The notes under the pieces were generated by a model. That model was not told where the DNA came from. It saw only the letters and a program-made list of their open reading frames with translations, and did not search any database. Of a stretch of DNA of 35,558 bases, positions 7,663 through 15,703 are shown piece by piece. Position 1 is the first letter of the stretch; each line of letters begins with the position of its first letter. The DNA is from Chlorobiota bacterium (GTDB lineage Bacteria; Bacteroidota; Bacteroidia; Bacteroidales; JAADGE01): contig JAADGE010000033.1 in the NCBI GenBank assembly GCA_013152535.1, positions 1-35,558 of the forward strand, written 5' to 3'. Position numbers and translations under genes: made by a program.

Positions 7663-8184
7663 TTATTTTTTGTCAATTTTTTCTAAATATTTAAAATCGT
7701 TTACATCCATCGTTTTTGATAGTTTTGCAATATTTTTCAGATTTATATCGCCTTCAAGCATAATCAGAACAGGATCTCCTTCGCCGTAAACAATCATAAG
7801 AAATTCGGAAATTTTGTCATTCTTTTTATTTATCAGAAAATTTACAGTTTGCTTGCCGTCTTTTACAATCATCAGTTGTTTGTAAATTGATTTCGGTAAG
7901 TTTTGTAATAATTCTTTATTGAACTTTATTGAATTTTTTGCATTCAGAGCTGAATCTAAAGTTAAAATTTTTATGGCATTTAATTTTGAGGTTATTTCGT
8001 GAAACTCTTTATCTTCTGTATCATTACTTATTTTGGCAAATAAGTCAAACATATATTTGGTTATGTAAACAGATGTGTATCCTTTTTGACCGGAATATTT
8101 ATTAAAGAATTTTACAGCCTGAGTTTCTTGTGCTGTTGTCCATATTGAAATGAGCATAAAGAATGCTATTGTTAAATGTTTCAT
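7663..8184 (-). CDS. DUF4252 secreted protein
   Basis: 173 residues with a type I signal peptide (MKHLTIAFFMLISIWTTAQ) and no lipobox, unlike its neighbour. The mature part has the same order of elements as the next gene: KYMFDLFAKI, the LNAIKILTLDS segment, LLQNLPKSIYKQLMIVKDG, and a final EFLMIVYGEGDPVLIMLEGDINLKNIAKL. The two proteins are therefore distant paralogs. Its ATG overlaps the stop of the anti-sigma-like gene as ATGA, so translation is coupled. Likely an envelope protein regulated by, or feeding back to, the sigma/anti-sigma pair; the activity is unknown. Confidence 0.8.
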   Translation of the reverse strand: MKHLTIAFFMLISIWTTAQETQAVKFFNKYSGQKGYTSVYITKYMFDLFAKISNDTEDKEFHEITSKLNAIKILTLDSALNAKNSIKFNKELLQNLPKSIYKQLMIVKDGKQTVNFLINKKNDKISEFLMIVYGEGDPVLIMLEGDINLKNIAKLSKTMDVNDFKYLEKIDKK

Positions 8185-8648
8185 TTTTCTCCTTTTTTAA
8201 TTAATTGTTCGATTTTGTTTAATTTGTTTAAATAATTCAGATTTTCGGTACCTGTATTTAAATTTTCAGAAATTCTGTATAATGCAAGTTTTGAGTATTT
8301 TTCGGCTTTCCTTTTTTCATAAATCGGTTTACCGTTTACGTAGGCATAAATAATTTTATTTTCCGATTTTGATTTTGAGAAAATTATGAATGCGGCAATT
8401 AAGATAACAGCAGCAATTCCGCTTAACCGGTATAATAATTTGTGTTTTGACTGATTTAACAGAACAGGTTTATTGAAAGTTTTTGATTGTTCTGTTTTAA
8501 TAAATTGAAAAAATGATTTAAGATAAATTAATTCCGGCGGAATATTTTTTGCTTCATTAAAGAAACGTGTTAATTCTTGTTCTTCCTGCAATGAAGTATT
8601 TCCTTCAAAATATTTATCGGTTAATTTTTTAATTTTTTGATAGTCCAT
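8181..8648 (-). CDS. Single-TM anti-sigma-like protein
   Basis: 155 residues. The N-terminal cytoplasmic part (MDYQKIKKLTDKYFEGNTSLQEEQELTRFF) has the short helical pattern of Bacteroidota anti-sigma factors (a threshold of elongated LTxxEexeLxxfl-like helices). A single membrane helix follows at about 72-90, with a periplasmic tail of 65 residues containing YAYVNGKPIYEKRKAEKY. It overlaps the sigma-factor gene by 20 bp and the next gene by 4 bp. Position right after an ECF sigma gene plus the one-TM topology support an anti-sigma role; the sequence alone is not decisive, and no zinc-binding (ZAS) motif is present. Confidence 0.65.
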   Translation of the reverse strand: MDYQKIKKLTDKYFEGNTSLQEEQELTRFFNEAKNIPPELIYLKSFFQFIKTEQSKTFNKPVLLNQSKHKLLYRLSGIAAVILIAAFIIFSKSKSENKIIYAYVNGKPIYEKRKAEKYSKLALYRISENLNTGTENLNYLNKLNKIEQLIKKGEK

Positions 8649-9141
8649 AATTTATTTTTTTCAGCAGGTTTTGTTTTACGCTTGCTCTTGCACGAGATAA
8701 ATTTACTCTGATATTATTTAAAGTTTCGCCGGTTATTTCTGATATTTCATTAAATTCATAACCTTCGATATCGCGTAAATGCATTATTATTCGTTGTTTT
8801 TCAGGTAAATTATTAATGATATTTTTAATTAATATCGACATTTCATTCGTATCATCTTCCGGTTCAATACTTGTGCTTGTCGTATGTATCGTATGTGTTG
8901 AATATTTAAGTTCAATTTTATTATGTTTTATTTTATCCAAGCAAAGATTTTTTACGGATTGCATAACAAAAGCATCGGTATTTTTGTAATTCGATATTTC
9001 GTTTCTGTTAACCCAAAGTTTTTCAAAAATATCCTGAGTGATATCTTCTGCGTCTTCGTTATTTTTTAATAACATTCTTGCAAATCTGTACACCTTATTT
9101 TTTAGTGAAACAATATTTGTGTTGAATTCTTTTCTTGTCAT
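8629..9141 (-). CDS. ECF-type RNA polymerase sigma factor
   Basis: 170 residues from the ATG at 9141. Region 2 is VYRFARMLLKNNEDAEDITQDIFEKLW with the following NTDAFVMQSVKNLCLDKIKHNK; region 4 is LPEKQRIIMHLRDIEGYEFNEISEITGETLNNIRVNLSRAR, the helix-turn-helix that contacts the -35 element. Length and two-domain build are those of ECF (group 4) sigma factors. A longer start at 9174 is possible but adds an unconserved hydrophobic stretch and overlaps a promoter-like element, so it is rejected. First gene of a four-gene unit with anti-sigma-like and two DUF4252 genes. It probably responds to an envelope cue; the cue is unknown. Confidence 0.93.
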   Translation of the reverse strand: MTRKEFNTNIVSLKNKVYRFARMLLKNNEDAEDITQDIFEKLWVNRNEISNYKNTDAFVMQSVKNLCLDKIKHNKIELKYSTHTIHTTSTSIEPEDDTNEMSILIKNIINNLPEKQRIIMHLRDIEGYEFNEISEITGETLNNIRVNLSRARASVKQNLLKKINYGLSKN

Positions 9142-9149
9142 TATATTGT

Positions 9150-9178
9150 TAAGACGACTAAACGATAAAAACATTACA
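9150..9178 (-). promoter_or_regulatory. Candidate ECF-type autoregulated promoter
   Basis: On the - strand TGTAAT (9178-9173), 16 bp, CGTCTTA (9156-9150). The GTAA-type -35, 16-bp spacer and CGTC-type -10 are typical of ECF promoters, suggesting that the sigma factor drives its own operon. The ATG follows only 8 bp later, so the transcript would be nearly leaderless; this keeps the call tentative. Confidence 0.35.
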
Positions 9179-9277
9179 AAAAAAAATAAAAAAATATCAG
9201 ATCGACACGAAAGGTTGACAATCAGTAGAATTTTGAGGAATAAATTTTGGAAATTGAAGCAAGAAAGGATATGAGAA

Positions 9278-10375
9278 TCAGATTCTTATTCCGATAAGAA
9301 TGACATCGTCGGTTTGTTCAAAATTATTTTTCCATTTATTAAAGAAACGTTCAATAATATCTTTTTGTTCTTTAAGATTTTTATTTTGAATATTAAGAAA
9401 CATATTTTTAAAACGTTTATTCATAAGCTTTTTACCTAATTTTCCTCCCATTTGGTCAACAAATCCGTCAGAAAACATATAAATTGTATCTCCTTTGTCA
9501 AGTTTTATATTTTGTGTTTTAAAGGGTTGAAATATAGGATGTAAGCCTATGTGCATTTTGTCGGGTTTTAAATGATATAAAATATGACTGTTCGAGTCTG
9601 TTATTGTATAATTCGTATTTTCAAAATTTGTAAGATTTTTTTTATTCTTAACGATAAAAATCGGATTTTTAGCACCCGAAAATTGAATTTCATTTGTTTT
9701 AGGATTTAGAATTATAATAGATAAATCAATTCCGGAAACGGAGATTGCATCTTCTGCATCTTGTTTTAAAGAAGTTATAACTTTATCTTTGAGTATGTCT
9801 AAAATTTCGCCTGATTTTAATTCTTTGTCGGTTTCATTAATAATATCATTGAGTGAAGAAATGCCGAGCACACTCATAAATGCACCGGGAACTCCATGTC
9901 CCGTGCAATCGCCGGCAACAATTACTGTTTTACCGTAATGTTGTGCAAACCAATAAAAATCTCCGCTGACAATATCTTTCGGTTTGTAAAAAATGAACCT
10001 GTCAAGAAATTCCGGAAGCTTGTTTTTGTCGGGTAAAATTGCTTCTTGAATACGACTTGCATAACGGATGCTTTGCATAATTTCATTATTTTGCAATTCT
10101 ATTTTTTCACGTTGCAGTTTATTGATTTCAAGTTGTTTTTCTATAAATTTGTTTAAATAATATTGTGTTTCAACAACAATTAAAAAACTTAAAACTAATG
10201 TAACATATTTTAAATATCGAGCGTGAAAAAGAATTAAAGGGTCATTAACATATTCCGGAACAGTCCAAGCAAAGAAAAATACAGTAAGAAAAAAGAAAAA
10301 TGAAAACAAAATTGTTTCAAGTATAACAAACTGATTTCTTGTAAGGTAGATAAACCCGAGAATTTTTATCTTCAT
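9278..10375 (-). CDS. Membrane-anchored SpoIIE/PP2C-type serine phosphatase
   Basis: 365 residues. Two membrane helices (about 18-38 and 56-74), a coiled-coil linker (about 78-100), then a SpoIIE-type phosphatase domain from about 103 to the end. Metal-binding motifs are intact: DIVSGDFYW (Asp139), AGDCTGHGVPGAFMS (Asp156), MFSDGFVDQMGG and the final QTDDVILIGI. SIRYASRIQEAILP just before the catalytic core is the usual entry to this domain. It dephosphorylates serine/threonine, classically on an anti-sigma-factor antagonist, but no STAS or RsbW-like partner is encoded here. There is no sensor domain apart from the short membrane part. It is divergent from the SH3 gene at 10476, separated by 100 bp. 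Confidence 0.9.
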   Translation of the reverse strand: MKIKILGFIYLTRNQFVILETILFSFFFFLTVFFFAWTVPEYVNDPLILFHARYLKYVTLVLSFLIVVETQYYLNKFIEKQLEINKLQREKIELQNNEIMQSIRYASRIQEAILPDKNKLPEFLDRFIFYKPKDIVSGDFYWFAQHYGKTVIVAGDCTGHGVPGAFMSVLGISSLNDIINETDKELKSGEILDILKDKVITSLKQDAEDAISVSGIDLSIIILNPKTNEIQFSGAKNPIFIVKNKKNLTNFENTNYTITDSNSHILYHLKPDKMHIGLHPIFQPFKTQNIKLDKGDTIYMFSDGFVDQMGGKLGKKLMNKRFKNMFLNIQNKNLKEQKDIIERFFNKWKNNFEQTDDVILIGIRI

Positions 10376-10392
10376 TTTATTTTTTCATTATA

Positions 10393-10424
10393 TTGAGAAA
10401 TGAACAAAAAGATTCTTAACTTTG
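10393..10424 (+). promoter_or_regulatory. Promoter of the SH3-domain gene
   Basis: TTG (10393-10395), 21 bp, TAACTTTG (10417-10424): a full match to the Bacteroidota -33/-7 pattern, giving a leader of about 45 nt before the ATG at 10476. Confidence 0.6.
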
Positions 10425-10475
10425 AAGTGAAAAATCTAACTTAAGAAAACAAATTTACCTAAAATTTTTAATCTG

Positions 10476-11387
10476 ATGAGAATATTTGATAAAATAAAAA
10501 ATAAAAAATTTAAAAAAGAGAATATTAAAACGCAAACTTTATTTATCGGCGGTATGCTTTTCGGAATTATTCCGTTTCTTTTTATTGTTTATTTATTGAT
10601 CGGACCTTTGGTTAAAGTAATAAAAAAGGATTTTTCATCCGACACGATGATGACAATTAGTGAAAATTTGCGCATTCGTTCCGATAAAGATAACAAGGCT
10701 TATGTCATCGGTTCTTATCCTTTCGGAACAAAAGTTGAAGTTTATAAAGTGTTTGATAATAATTGGGCCGAAGTTTCAATCGGCGATAAAAAAGGCTATA
10801 TGTCTTTTGAGTATTTAGTTCTGCCGGAAACATTTTATATTATTGAAGGTATGTTCGGGAATGACAATGCTAAAAAATTAATAGCATCAACAAAATACAG
10901 AAAAGCAATTTCAAATTATCTGAAATCTAATGATTATACAACAAAGATATCGAAAAGCGAACGTGAAAAATTATACGGTAAAAATTCTGAGAAAGAAATG
11001 TGGCAAATATATGCAGAATCTCCCAAATCTGAATTTAATTCTTTTTGTTATGGTGATTATAATGGTGATAATAAGAGAGATGCAGCATTTATTCTTACAA
11101 ATATTAAATCCGGTAAACGAAAGTTGATTGTTCTGGAAATTAATAATGACATCGCCGGAAGATACGGAAATTTAATCGGAGCAAAAGATTTGAATGAAGA
11201 TTATGTGTATATTAAGAACATTCCGAAACGAACTAAAATGATTATTGGGGACAGTTTGCAAAGGATTGATGTTGATGCCGTTTTACTTGGTGTAAACAGA
11301 TCAAAAAGTTTTAATGATGTCGATACTTTAATGATTTATAACGGCAGAGATTTTGATTATTTTCCGCAAATTATAAAAGAAAAATAA
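10476..11387 (+). CDS. Membrane protein with a bacterial SH3 domain
   Basis: 303 residues. A basic N-terminus precedes one membrane helix at about 22-45, so the remainder should face the periplasm. Residues 59-115 form an SH3b-like domain: ENLRIRSDKDNKAYVIGSYPFGTKVEV followed by NWAEVSIGDKKGYMSFEYL; such domains often bind cell-wall peptides. The C-terminal half contains an FCYGDYNGDNKRDAAFIL stretch that resembles the acidic Asp/Asn-rich loops of FG-GAP or VCBS repeats. No catalytic motif is seen. It stands alone between a divergent phosphatase and a convergent CoA-transferase operon, with its own promoter. The role is unknown; envelope sensing or wall binding is a guess from the domains. 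Confidence 0.7.
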   Translation: MRIFDKIKNKKFKKENIKTQTLFIGGMLFGIIPFLFIVYLLIGPLVKVIKKDFSSDTMMTISENLRIRSDKDNKAYVIGSYPFGTKVEVYKVFDNNWAEVSIGDKKGYMSFEYLVLPETFYIIEGMFGNDNAKKLIASTKYRKAISNYLKSNDYTTKISKSEREKLYGKNSEKEMWQIYAESPKSEFNSFCYGDYNGDNKRDAAFILTNIKSGKRKLIVLEINNDIAGRYGNLIGAKDLNEDYVYIKNIPKRTKMIIGDSLQRIDVDAVLLGVNRSKSFNDVDTLMIYNGRDFDYFPQIIKEK

Positions 11388-11419
11388 GTTTTTGAATTTA
11401 TACTGATACAAATAAAAAA

Positions 11420-11565
11420 TTTATAAATGAATCAGCTCCGAAAATTCTGAAAGCTGTGAAAGTATGAATATTGTCCCAAGCCTAAGATGTTGTATGTCAA
11501 CATATTGCACCCTGTTGAATTAATGCTGATTCCTGAAAACAAAGTTTTCGGAGCGAGTTTATAAA
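11420..11565. repeat. Inverted-repeat element between convergent genes
   Basis: A 10-bp perfect inverted repeat, GCTCCGAAAA (11435-11444) and TTTTCGGAGC (11545-11554), is bounded on both sides by the octamer TTTATAAA (11420-11427 and 11558-11565). Inside are further hairpins: ATGTTG/CAACAT (11487-11503), CAGCT/AGCTG near 11434-11456, and GAAAAC-AAA-GTTTTC near 11534-11549. The whole could be a structured 3' untranslated region, a terminator complex or a small non-autonomous element. It has no coding potential that I could see. Confidence 0.5.
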
Positions 11566-11572
11566 TATATTA

Positions 11573-12229
11573 TTATAATTTCATTTCCGGAATTTCACCC
11601 TCAACGATTAAATTTCCTTCTGTTGCATTTTTTATGTCTTCAATGCTGACTCCGGGAGCACGTTCAATAAGTTTATAACCGTTTTCGGTAATATCCAAAA
11701 CAGCTAAGTCTGTTACAATTCGTTTTACACAAGCCACACCTGTAAGCGGCAATGTGCATTTTTTTAACAATTTAGATTCTCCGTTTCTGTTTGTGTGTGT
11801 CGTGGCAACAATAATATTTTTGGCAGAAGCAACCAAATCCATCGCACCTCCCATTCCTTTAACTAATTTTCCGGGGATTTTCCAACTTGCAATATCTCCG
11901 TTTTCGGAAACTTCAAAAGCTCCGAGGACGGTTAAATCAATGTGTCCGCCTCTGATCATGGCAAAGCTTGTTGCCGAATCGAAAAAAGAAGCTCCTTTCA
12001 TTGCTGTTACAGTTTGTTTGCCTGCATTTATTAAATCCGGGTCGGCATTACCTTTTTCCGGAAACGGTCCGATTCCGAGAAGTCCGTTTTCTGATTGAAG
12101 TGTAACTTCCATTCCTTCAGGTATATAATTCGCAACTAAGGTGGGAATTCCAATCCCGAGATTTACATAATACCCGTCTTGTAATTCTTGTGCAATTCGT
12201 TTTGCTATGCCGTTTTTATCAAGTGCCAT
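11573..12229 (-). CDS. scoB: 3-oxoacid CoA-transferase subunit B
   Basis: 218 residues, normal for the beta subunit. The catalytic glutamate that forms the acyl-CoA thioester intermediate is Glu47 in QSENGLLGIGP; the N-terminal LGIGIPTLVANYIPEG and the later IRGGHIDLTVLGAFEVS and GMGGAMDLVASAKNI motifs are typical of this family. With subunit A it moves CoA between succinyl-CoA (or acetyl-CoA) and a 3-oxo acid such as acetoacetate, in ketone-body or amino-acid breakdown. It lies 79 bp downstream of scoA in the same direction. Whether the natural acceptor is succinate or acetate (AtoDA type) cannot be settled from sequence reading alone. Confidence 0.93.
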   Translation of the reverse strand: MALDKNGIAKRIAQELQDGYYVNLGIGIPTLVANYIPEGMEVTLQSENGLLGIGPFPEKGNADPDLINAGKQTVTAMKGASFFDSATSFAMIRGGHIDLTVLGAFEVSENGDIASWKIPGKLVKGMGGAMDLVASAKNIIVATTHTNRNGESKLLKKCTLPLTGVACVKRIVTDLAVLDITENGYKLIERAPGVSIEDIKNATEGNLIVEGEIPEMKL

Positions 12230-12308
12230 AATATTATCAGTTAAAAATTTATAAAGTTTAAAGTTTTGTAACTTAAAAGTAAGATGTGCTGTTCAGGCAA
12301 CTAATATT

Positions 12309-12998
12309 TTATCTTGTTGTTTCAAACTCAATCCGTTTCTCATAATTTGTTCCTTGGAAAATACGTTGTACAAAAATTCCCGGTGTATGAATTTGATTAG
12401 GATCTAACTCTCCGGTGGGCACGAGTTCCTCAACTTCGGCAACGGTTATTTTTCCGGCTGTTGCCATCATATTATTAAAATTATTTGCTGTATTATTGTA
12501 TATTAAATTCCCGGAATAATCACCGTATTTTGCTTTAACAAATGCAAAATCAGCTGTTAAAGCAGTTTCTAAAAGGTGCATTTTACCGTTATATTCTCTT
12601 ACTTCTTTACCTTCTGCAACTTCGGTTCCGTAACCTGCCGGAACAAAAAATGCCGGAATCCCCGCACCGCCGGCTCTTATTCTTTCTGCGAGAGTACCCT
12701 GCGGATTCAGTTCCACTTCTAATTCTCCGCTTAAAAATTGACGTTCAAATTCCTTATTTTCACCGACATATGAAGCAATCATTTTTTTAAGTTGATGGTC
12801 GCGTAAAAGAACACCCAATCCGAAATTGTCAATTCCGGCATTATTGGAAATACAAATTAAATCATTTATTCCGCTTTCAGCTAATGCTTTAAGACTGTTT
12901 TCGGGAATACCGCATAATCCGAATCCGCCGAGCATTAGGGTCATTCCGTTTTTTATGTCTTTTATGGCTTCTTCGGCATTTTTCACAACTTTATTCAT
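12309..12998 (-). CDS. scoA: 3-oxoacid CoA-transferase subunit A
   Basis: 229 residues. The CoA-binding glycine-rich loop is [13 protein letters not shown] (21-33), followed by [16 protein letters not shown], and the family block [21 protein letters not shown] with [13 protein letters not shown]. It forms a heterotetramer with subunit B, which carries the catalytic Glu. It starts 20 bp after the stop of the PBP1A gene on the same strand and precedes scoB, so all three may share a transcript, although cell-wall synthesis and ketoacid metabolism have no clear functional tie. No metabolic partner gene (thiolase, hydroxybutyrate dehydrogenase) is in the window. Confidence 0.93.
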   Translation of the reverse strand: MNKVVKNAEEAIKDIKNGMTLMLGGFGLCGIPENSLKALAESGINDLICISNNAGIDNFGLGVLLRDHQLKKMIASYVGENKEFERQFLSGELEVELNPQGTLAERIRAGGAGIPAFFVPAGYGTEVAEGKEVREYNGKMHLLETALTADFAFVKAKYGDYSGNLIYNNTANNFNNMMATAGKITVAEVEELVPTGELDPNQIHTPGIFVQRIFQGTNYEKRIEFETTR

Positions 12999-13018
12999 AA
13001 CAAAATATATTAAATTGA

Positions 13019-15487
13019 TTAATAAACATCATCATCCTGATTATATTGAGAATTATTTTCAGGATGCATTTCATCATATTTTTCACAATCAAGTTCCACT
13101 CCGTCATACAGAGGAGGTTTTTTAAACGGTTCTTCAGAGACACCCAGCTTTTTGTTTTTATAAACTCGTTGCATATACAAAGCCCAAATAGGCAATGCCA
13201 TAGCGGCTCCTTGTCCTTCGGCAGTACTTTCAAAATGAATGCTGCGTTCTTCGCCTCCTACCCATATTCCGGTTACTAAATTCGGAACAAAACCGATGAA
13301 CCATCCGTCGGAATTGTCGTTGGTTGTTCCTGTTTTTCCGGCAATTTCATTAGTGAAATGGTATCTGTAACGAAGTCGAGTACTTGTTCCTATGTTAACA
13401 ACTGCTTTCATTAGGTCAATCATTCGGTAGGCTGTATTTGCATTTAAAGCTTCTCTGTGTTTCGATTTAAATTTTGCAATAATATTTCCGTTTTTATCTT
13501 CAATTCGAGTAACAAAAACAGGATCGGAATGAATTCCTTCATTGGCAAAAGTTGTGTAAGCAGAAACCATTTCCGATAATCGAACTTCGGCGGCACCCAC
13601 ACATAGTGAAGGAACAGGCGGCAGCCAACTTCTTATTCCTATTTTATATGCCATTTCTCTGATTTTTATCGGACCGTATTTTTTCATTATCCAAGCAGAA
13701 ATTTGATTTAATGAATTTGCTAATCCGTATTTTAATGACACCATTTCGCCGTCTTTTTTTCCTGATGAAAAGGTCGGTGTCCAAGTAGGAGGTTCCTGTC
13801 CTTCCGGTAAAGTGATGGTTATAGGCACATTAGGAACTTTATGACATGGTGATATTTTATCTTCCATGGCAATGGAATAAACAAAAGGTTTAAATGTTGA
13901 ACCCACTTGGCGTTTAGACAATGAAACATTATCATATTTAAAATAATCATAATCAATATCTCCGACATATGCTCTGACATATCCGGTTTGCGGTTCTATT
14001 GACATCAAGCCGGCATGCAGAAAATATTTGTAATAGCGAATGGAGTCCATCGGAGTCATAATGGTATCAATTGGTCCGTTCCACGAAAAAACACGCATTT
14101 TAACGGGGGTATTAAAAATTTTTGCAATTATTGCAGAATCCTTTTTTTGTTTGTATTTCAAATTTCTGTATCTTTCTGTCCTTTTCATTGATGAACGAAG
14201 AATTTTATTAATTTGCTTATTAGTTATACGCCAAGTAAACGGTGCTTTTTTACGTCCTTTTTGTCTTTTGAAAAATAAAGGTTGTAAATATCCTTTCATA
14301 TATTCAGTAACGGCTTCTTCGGCATAAGTTTGCATTTGATAATTAATGGTTGTATATATTTTTAATCCGTCTCGGTATATATTATAGTTTTGCCCGTTGG
14401 GTTTTTTGTTTTTATTGCACCATCCGTATAATTGATTATCAACCCATTCTGATGAATCTTCCATATATTTTTGATGTTTAATTTCGTAGGCGGCTATATC
14501 TCGTTTATATTTTTTATAAGACAGGTCTCGCCAAGTAACATTTTTTGGTTTTACAGGTTTTTTTACAGCTACAGGTTTTTTTCTATACATCAAAATTCTG
14601 ATATATTCTCTGAAATATCTTGCAATTCCTTTTGTATGAGACTGAACACTGTAATGTAATTTAATAGGTAAGGCTCTTAAAGAATCATAATATAAATGCG
14701 ATTTTGGTTTGTACCCGTGTAAGTCTTCTAATTTATCCTGATATTTTTCAACTTGGCTGATTACTGTATTTCTTCTGCGTAAAGAATTTTCCGGATTTAT
14801 TTTAGGGCTGTAATAAGTTGGTGCTTTCAGTAAACCGATTAATACAGCTGCTTGTTCTAATGTTAATGAATCCGGTGTTGTCTCAAAAAAAGTAGCGGCA
14901 GCTGATTTAATTCCGAATGCGTTGCTTCCGAAATCTACGGTTGTAAGATACATAGCAATAATTTCTTGTTTTGTATAATTTCTCTCTAATCTGACAGCGG
15001 TTACCCATTCTTTAAATTTACTGATAATCAAATTTGCTTTTCCGTGCAGTCCTGTATCATATTCAGATGAATCTTCACGCATTTTATATAAATTCTTTGC
15101 CAGTTGTTGGGTAATTGTACTGCCGCCTCCGGATAAATCCAAAGTTGCTACACCTTTAAATACACGTAATAATGCTCTTGCATCAATTCCTGAATGTTGA
15201 TAAAAACGGATATCTTCTGTCGCAACCAAGGCATTTAATACATTCGGCGAAACATCTTTAAAGTCAACAATCGTTCTGTTTTCTTTAAAGAATTTACCGA
15301 GAAGCATTTGATCGGAAGAGTATATTTCTGTTGCAAGGTTTGTTTTCGGGTTTTCTAATTCCTGAAAACCGGGTAATTTACCGAAAACATTTAAATTTAT
15401 TAAAATAAAAATTAAAGTTATAAGTATAACAGGGGCTAAAATAATTGCCCAAAATATGCGAAGAAATTGTTTATTTTTCTTTTCCAT
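13019..15487 (-). CDS. mrcA: Penicillin-binding protein 1A: bifunctional transglycosylase/transpeptidase
   Basis: 822 residues from the ATG at 15487; an ATG five codons earlier is less likely because [10 protein letters not shown] gives the usual basic start. One N-terminal membrane helix (about 10-33). The GT51 transglycosylase domain follows with its catalytic Glu in [12 protein letters not shown] (Glu91) and the [13 protein letters not shown] block. The transpeptidase domain has STFK (Ser530, the acylated serine), SLN (592-594) and KTGT (Lys718). A basic, low-complexity insert (about 300-345) lies between the domains. It polymerises and cross-links peptidoglycan on the periplasmic side. 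The tail is acidic and Asp/Asn-rich. It is divergent from topA across 216 bp, and scoA starts 20 bp downstream. Confidence 0.93.
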   Translation of the reverse strand: MEKKNKQFLRIFWAIILAPVILITLIFILINLNVFGKLPGFQELENPKTNLATEIYSSDQMLLGKFFKENRTIVDFKDVSPNVLNALVATEDIRFYQHSGIDARALLRVFKGVATLDLSGGGSTITQQLAKNLYKMREDSSEYDTGLHGKANLIISKFKEWVTAVRLERNYTKQEIIAMYLTTVDFGSNAFGIKSAAATFFETTPDSLTLEQAAVLIGLLKAPTYYSPKINPENSLRRRNTVISQVEKYQDKLEDLHGYKPKSHLYYDSLRALPIKLHYSVQSHTKGIARYFREYIRILMYRKKPVAVKKPVKPKNVTWRDLSYKKYKRDIAAYEIKHQKYMEDSSEWVDNQLYGWCNKNKKPNGQNYNIYRDGLKIYTTINYQMQTYAEEAVTEYMKGYLQPLFFKRQKGRKKAPFTWRITNKQINKILRSSMKRTERYRNLKYKQKKDSAIIAKIFNTPVKMRVFSWNGPIDTIMTPMDSIRYYKYFLHAGLMSIEPQTGYVRAYVGDIDYDYFKYDNVSLSKRQVGSTFKPFVYSIAMEDKISPCHKVPNVPITITLPEGQEPPTWTPTFSSGKKDGEMVSLKYGLANSLNQISAWIMKKYGPIKIREMAYKIGIRSWLPPVPSLCVGAAEVRLSEMVSAYTTFANEGIHSDPVFVTRIEDKNGNIIAKFKSKHREALNANTAYRMIDLMKAVVNIGTSTRLRYRYHFTNEIAGKTGTTNDNSDGWFIGFVPNLVTGIWVGGEERSIHFESTAEGQGAAMALPIWALYMQRVYKNKKLGVSEEPFKKPPLYDGVELDCEKYDEMHPENNSQYNQDDDVY

Positions 15488-15559
15488 AAATATTAAAAAC
15501 AATTGTATTAATAATGTGTAAAATTAATAAAAAATACGATTCTTATATCAGTTCACTTA

Positions 15560-15567
15560 CAAACATA
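15560..15567 (-). promoter_or_regulatory. Possible -7 box for the PBP1A gene
   Basis: The - strand reads TATGTTTG here, an exact TAnnTTTG, about 73 bp before the PBP1A ATG. No TTG sits at the right distance upstream (TGG is the nearest), so the call is weak. The rest of the 216-bp gap to topA is AT-rich with nothing else recognisable. Confidence 0.3.
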
Positions 15568-15703
15568 ATAATAAAATATTATAAAAACCAGATTGTCAAT
15601 AAGTTACAAAATTTAGAAAAATAAAATTTTGATGTTAATTTTTTATTTCTTTTAATTTGCAGATTTTAAAATTCGTAAATATCGTATATATATAATTTCT
15701 GTT

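Noticed and set aside
9142-9174. A longer start (ATG at 9174) for the ECF sigma factor
   Set aside because: It adds residues not seen in ECF factors and overlaps the promoter-like TGTAAT-N16-CGTCTTA element.
9274-9300. Short palindromes AGAATC-A-GATTCT and ATTCTTA-N6-TAAGAAT at the end of the phosphatase gene
   Set aside because: They overlap the stop and coding sequence, are short, and are followed by no T run; likely chance in AT-rich DNA.
13046-14659. Open frames opposite the PBP1A gene
   Set aside because: They follow the reverse of its codon pattern and have no recognisable motif, signal or promoter.
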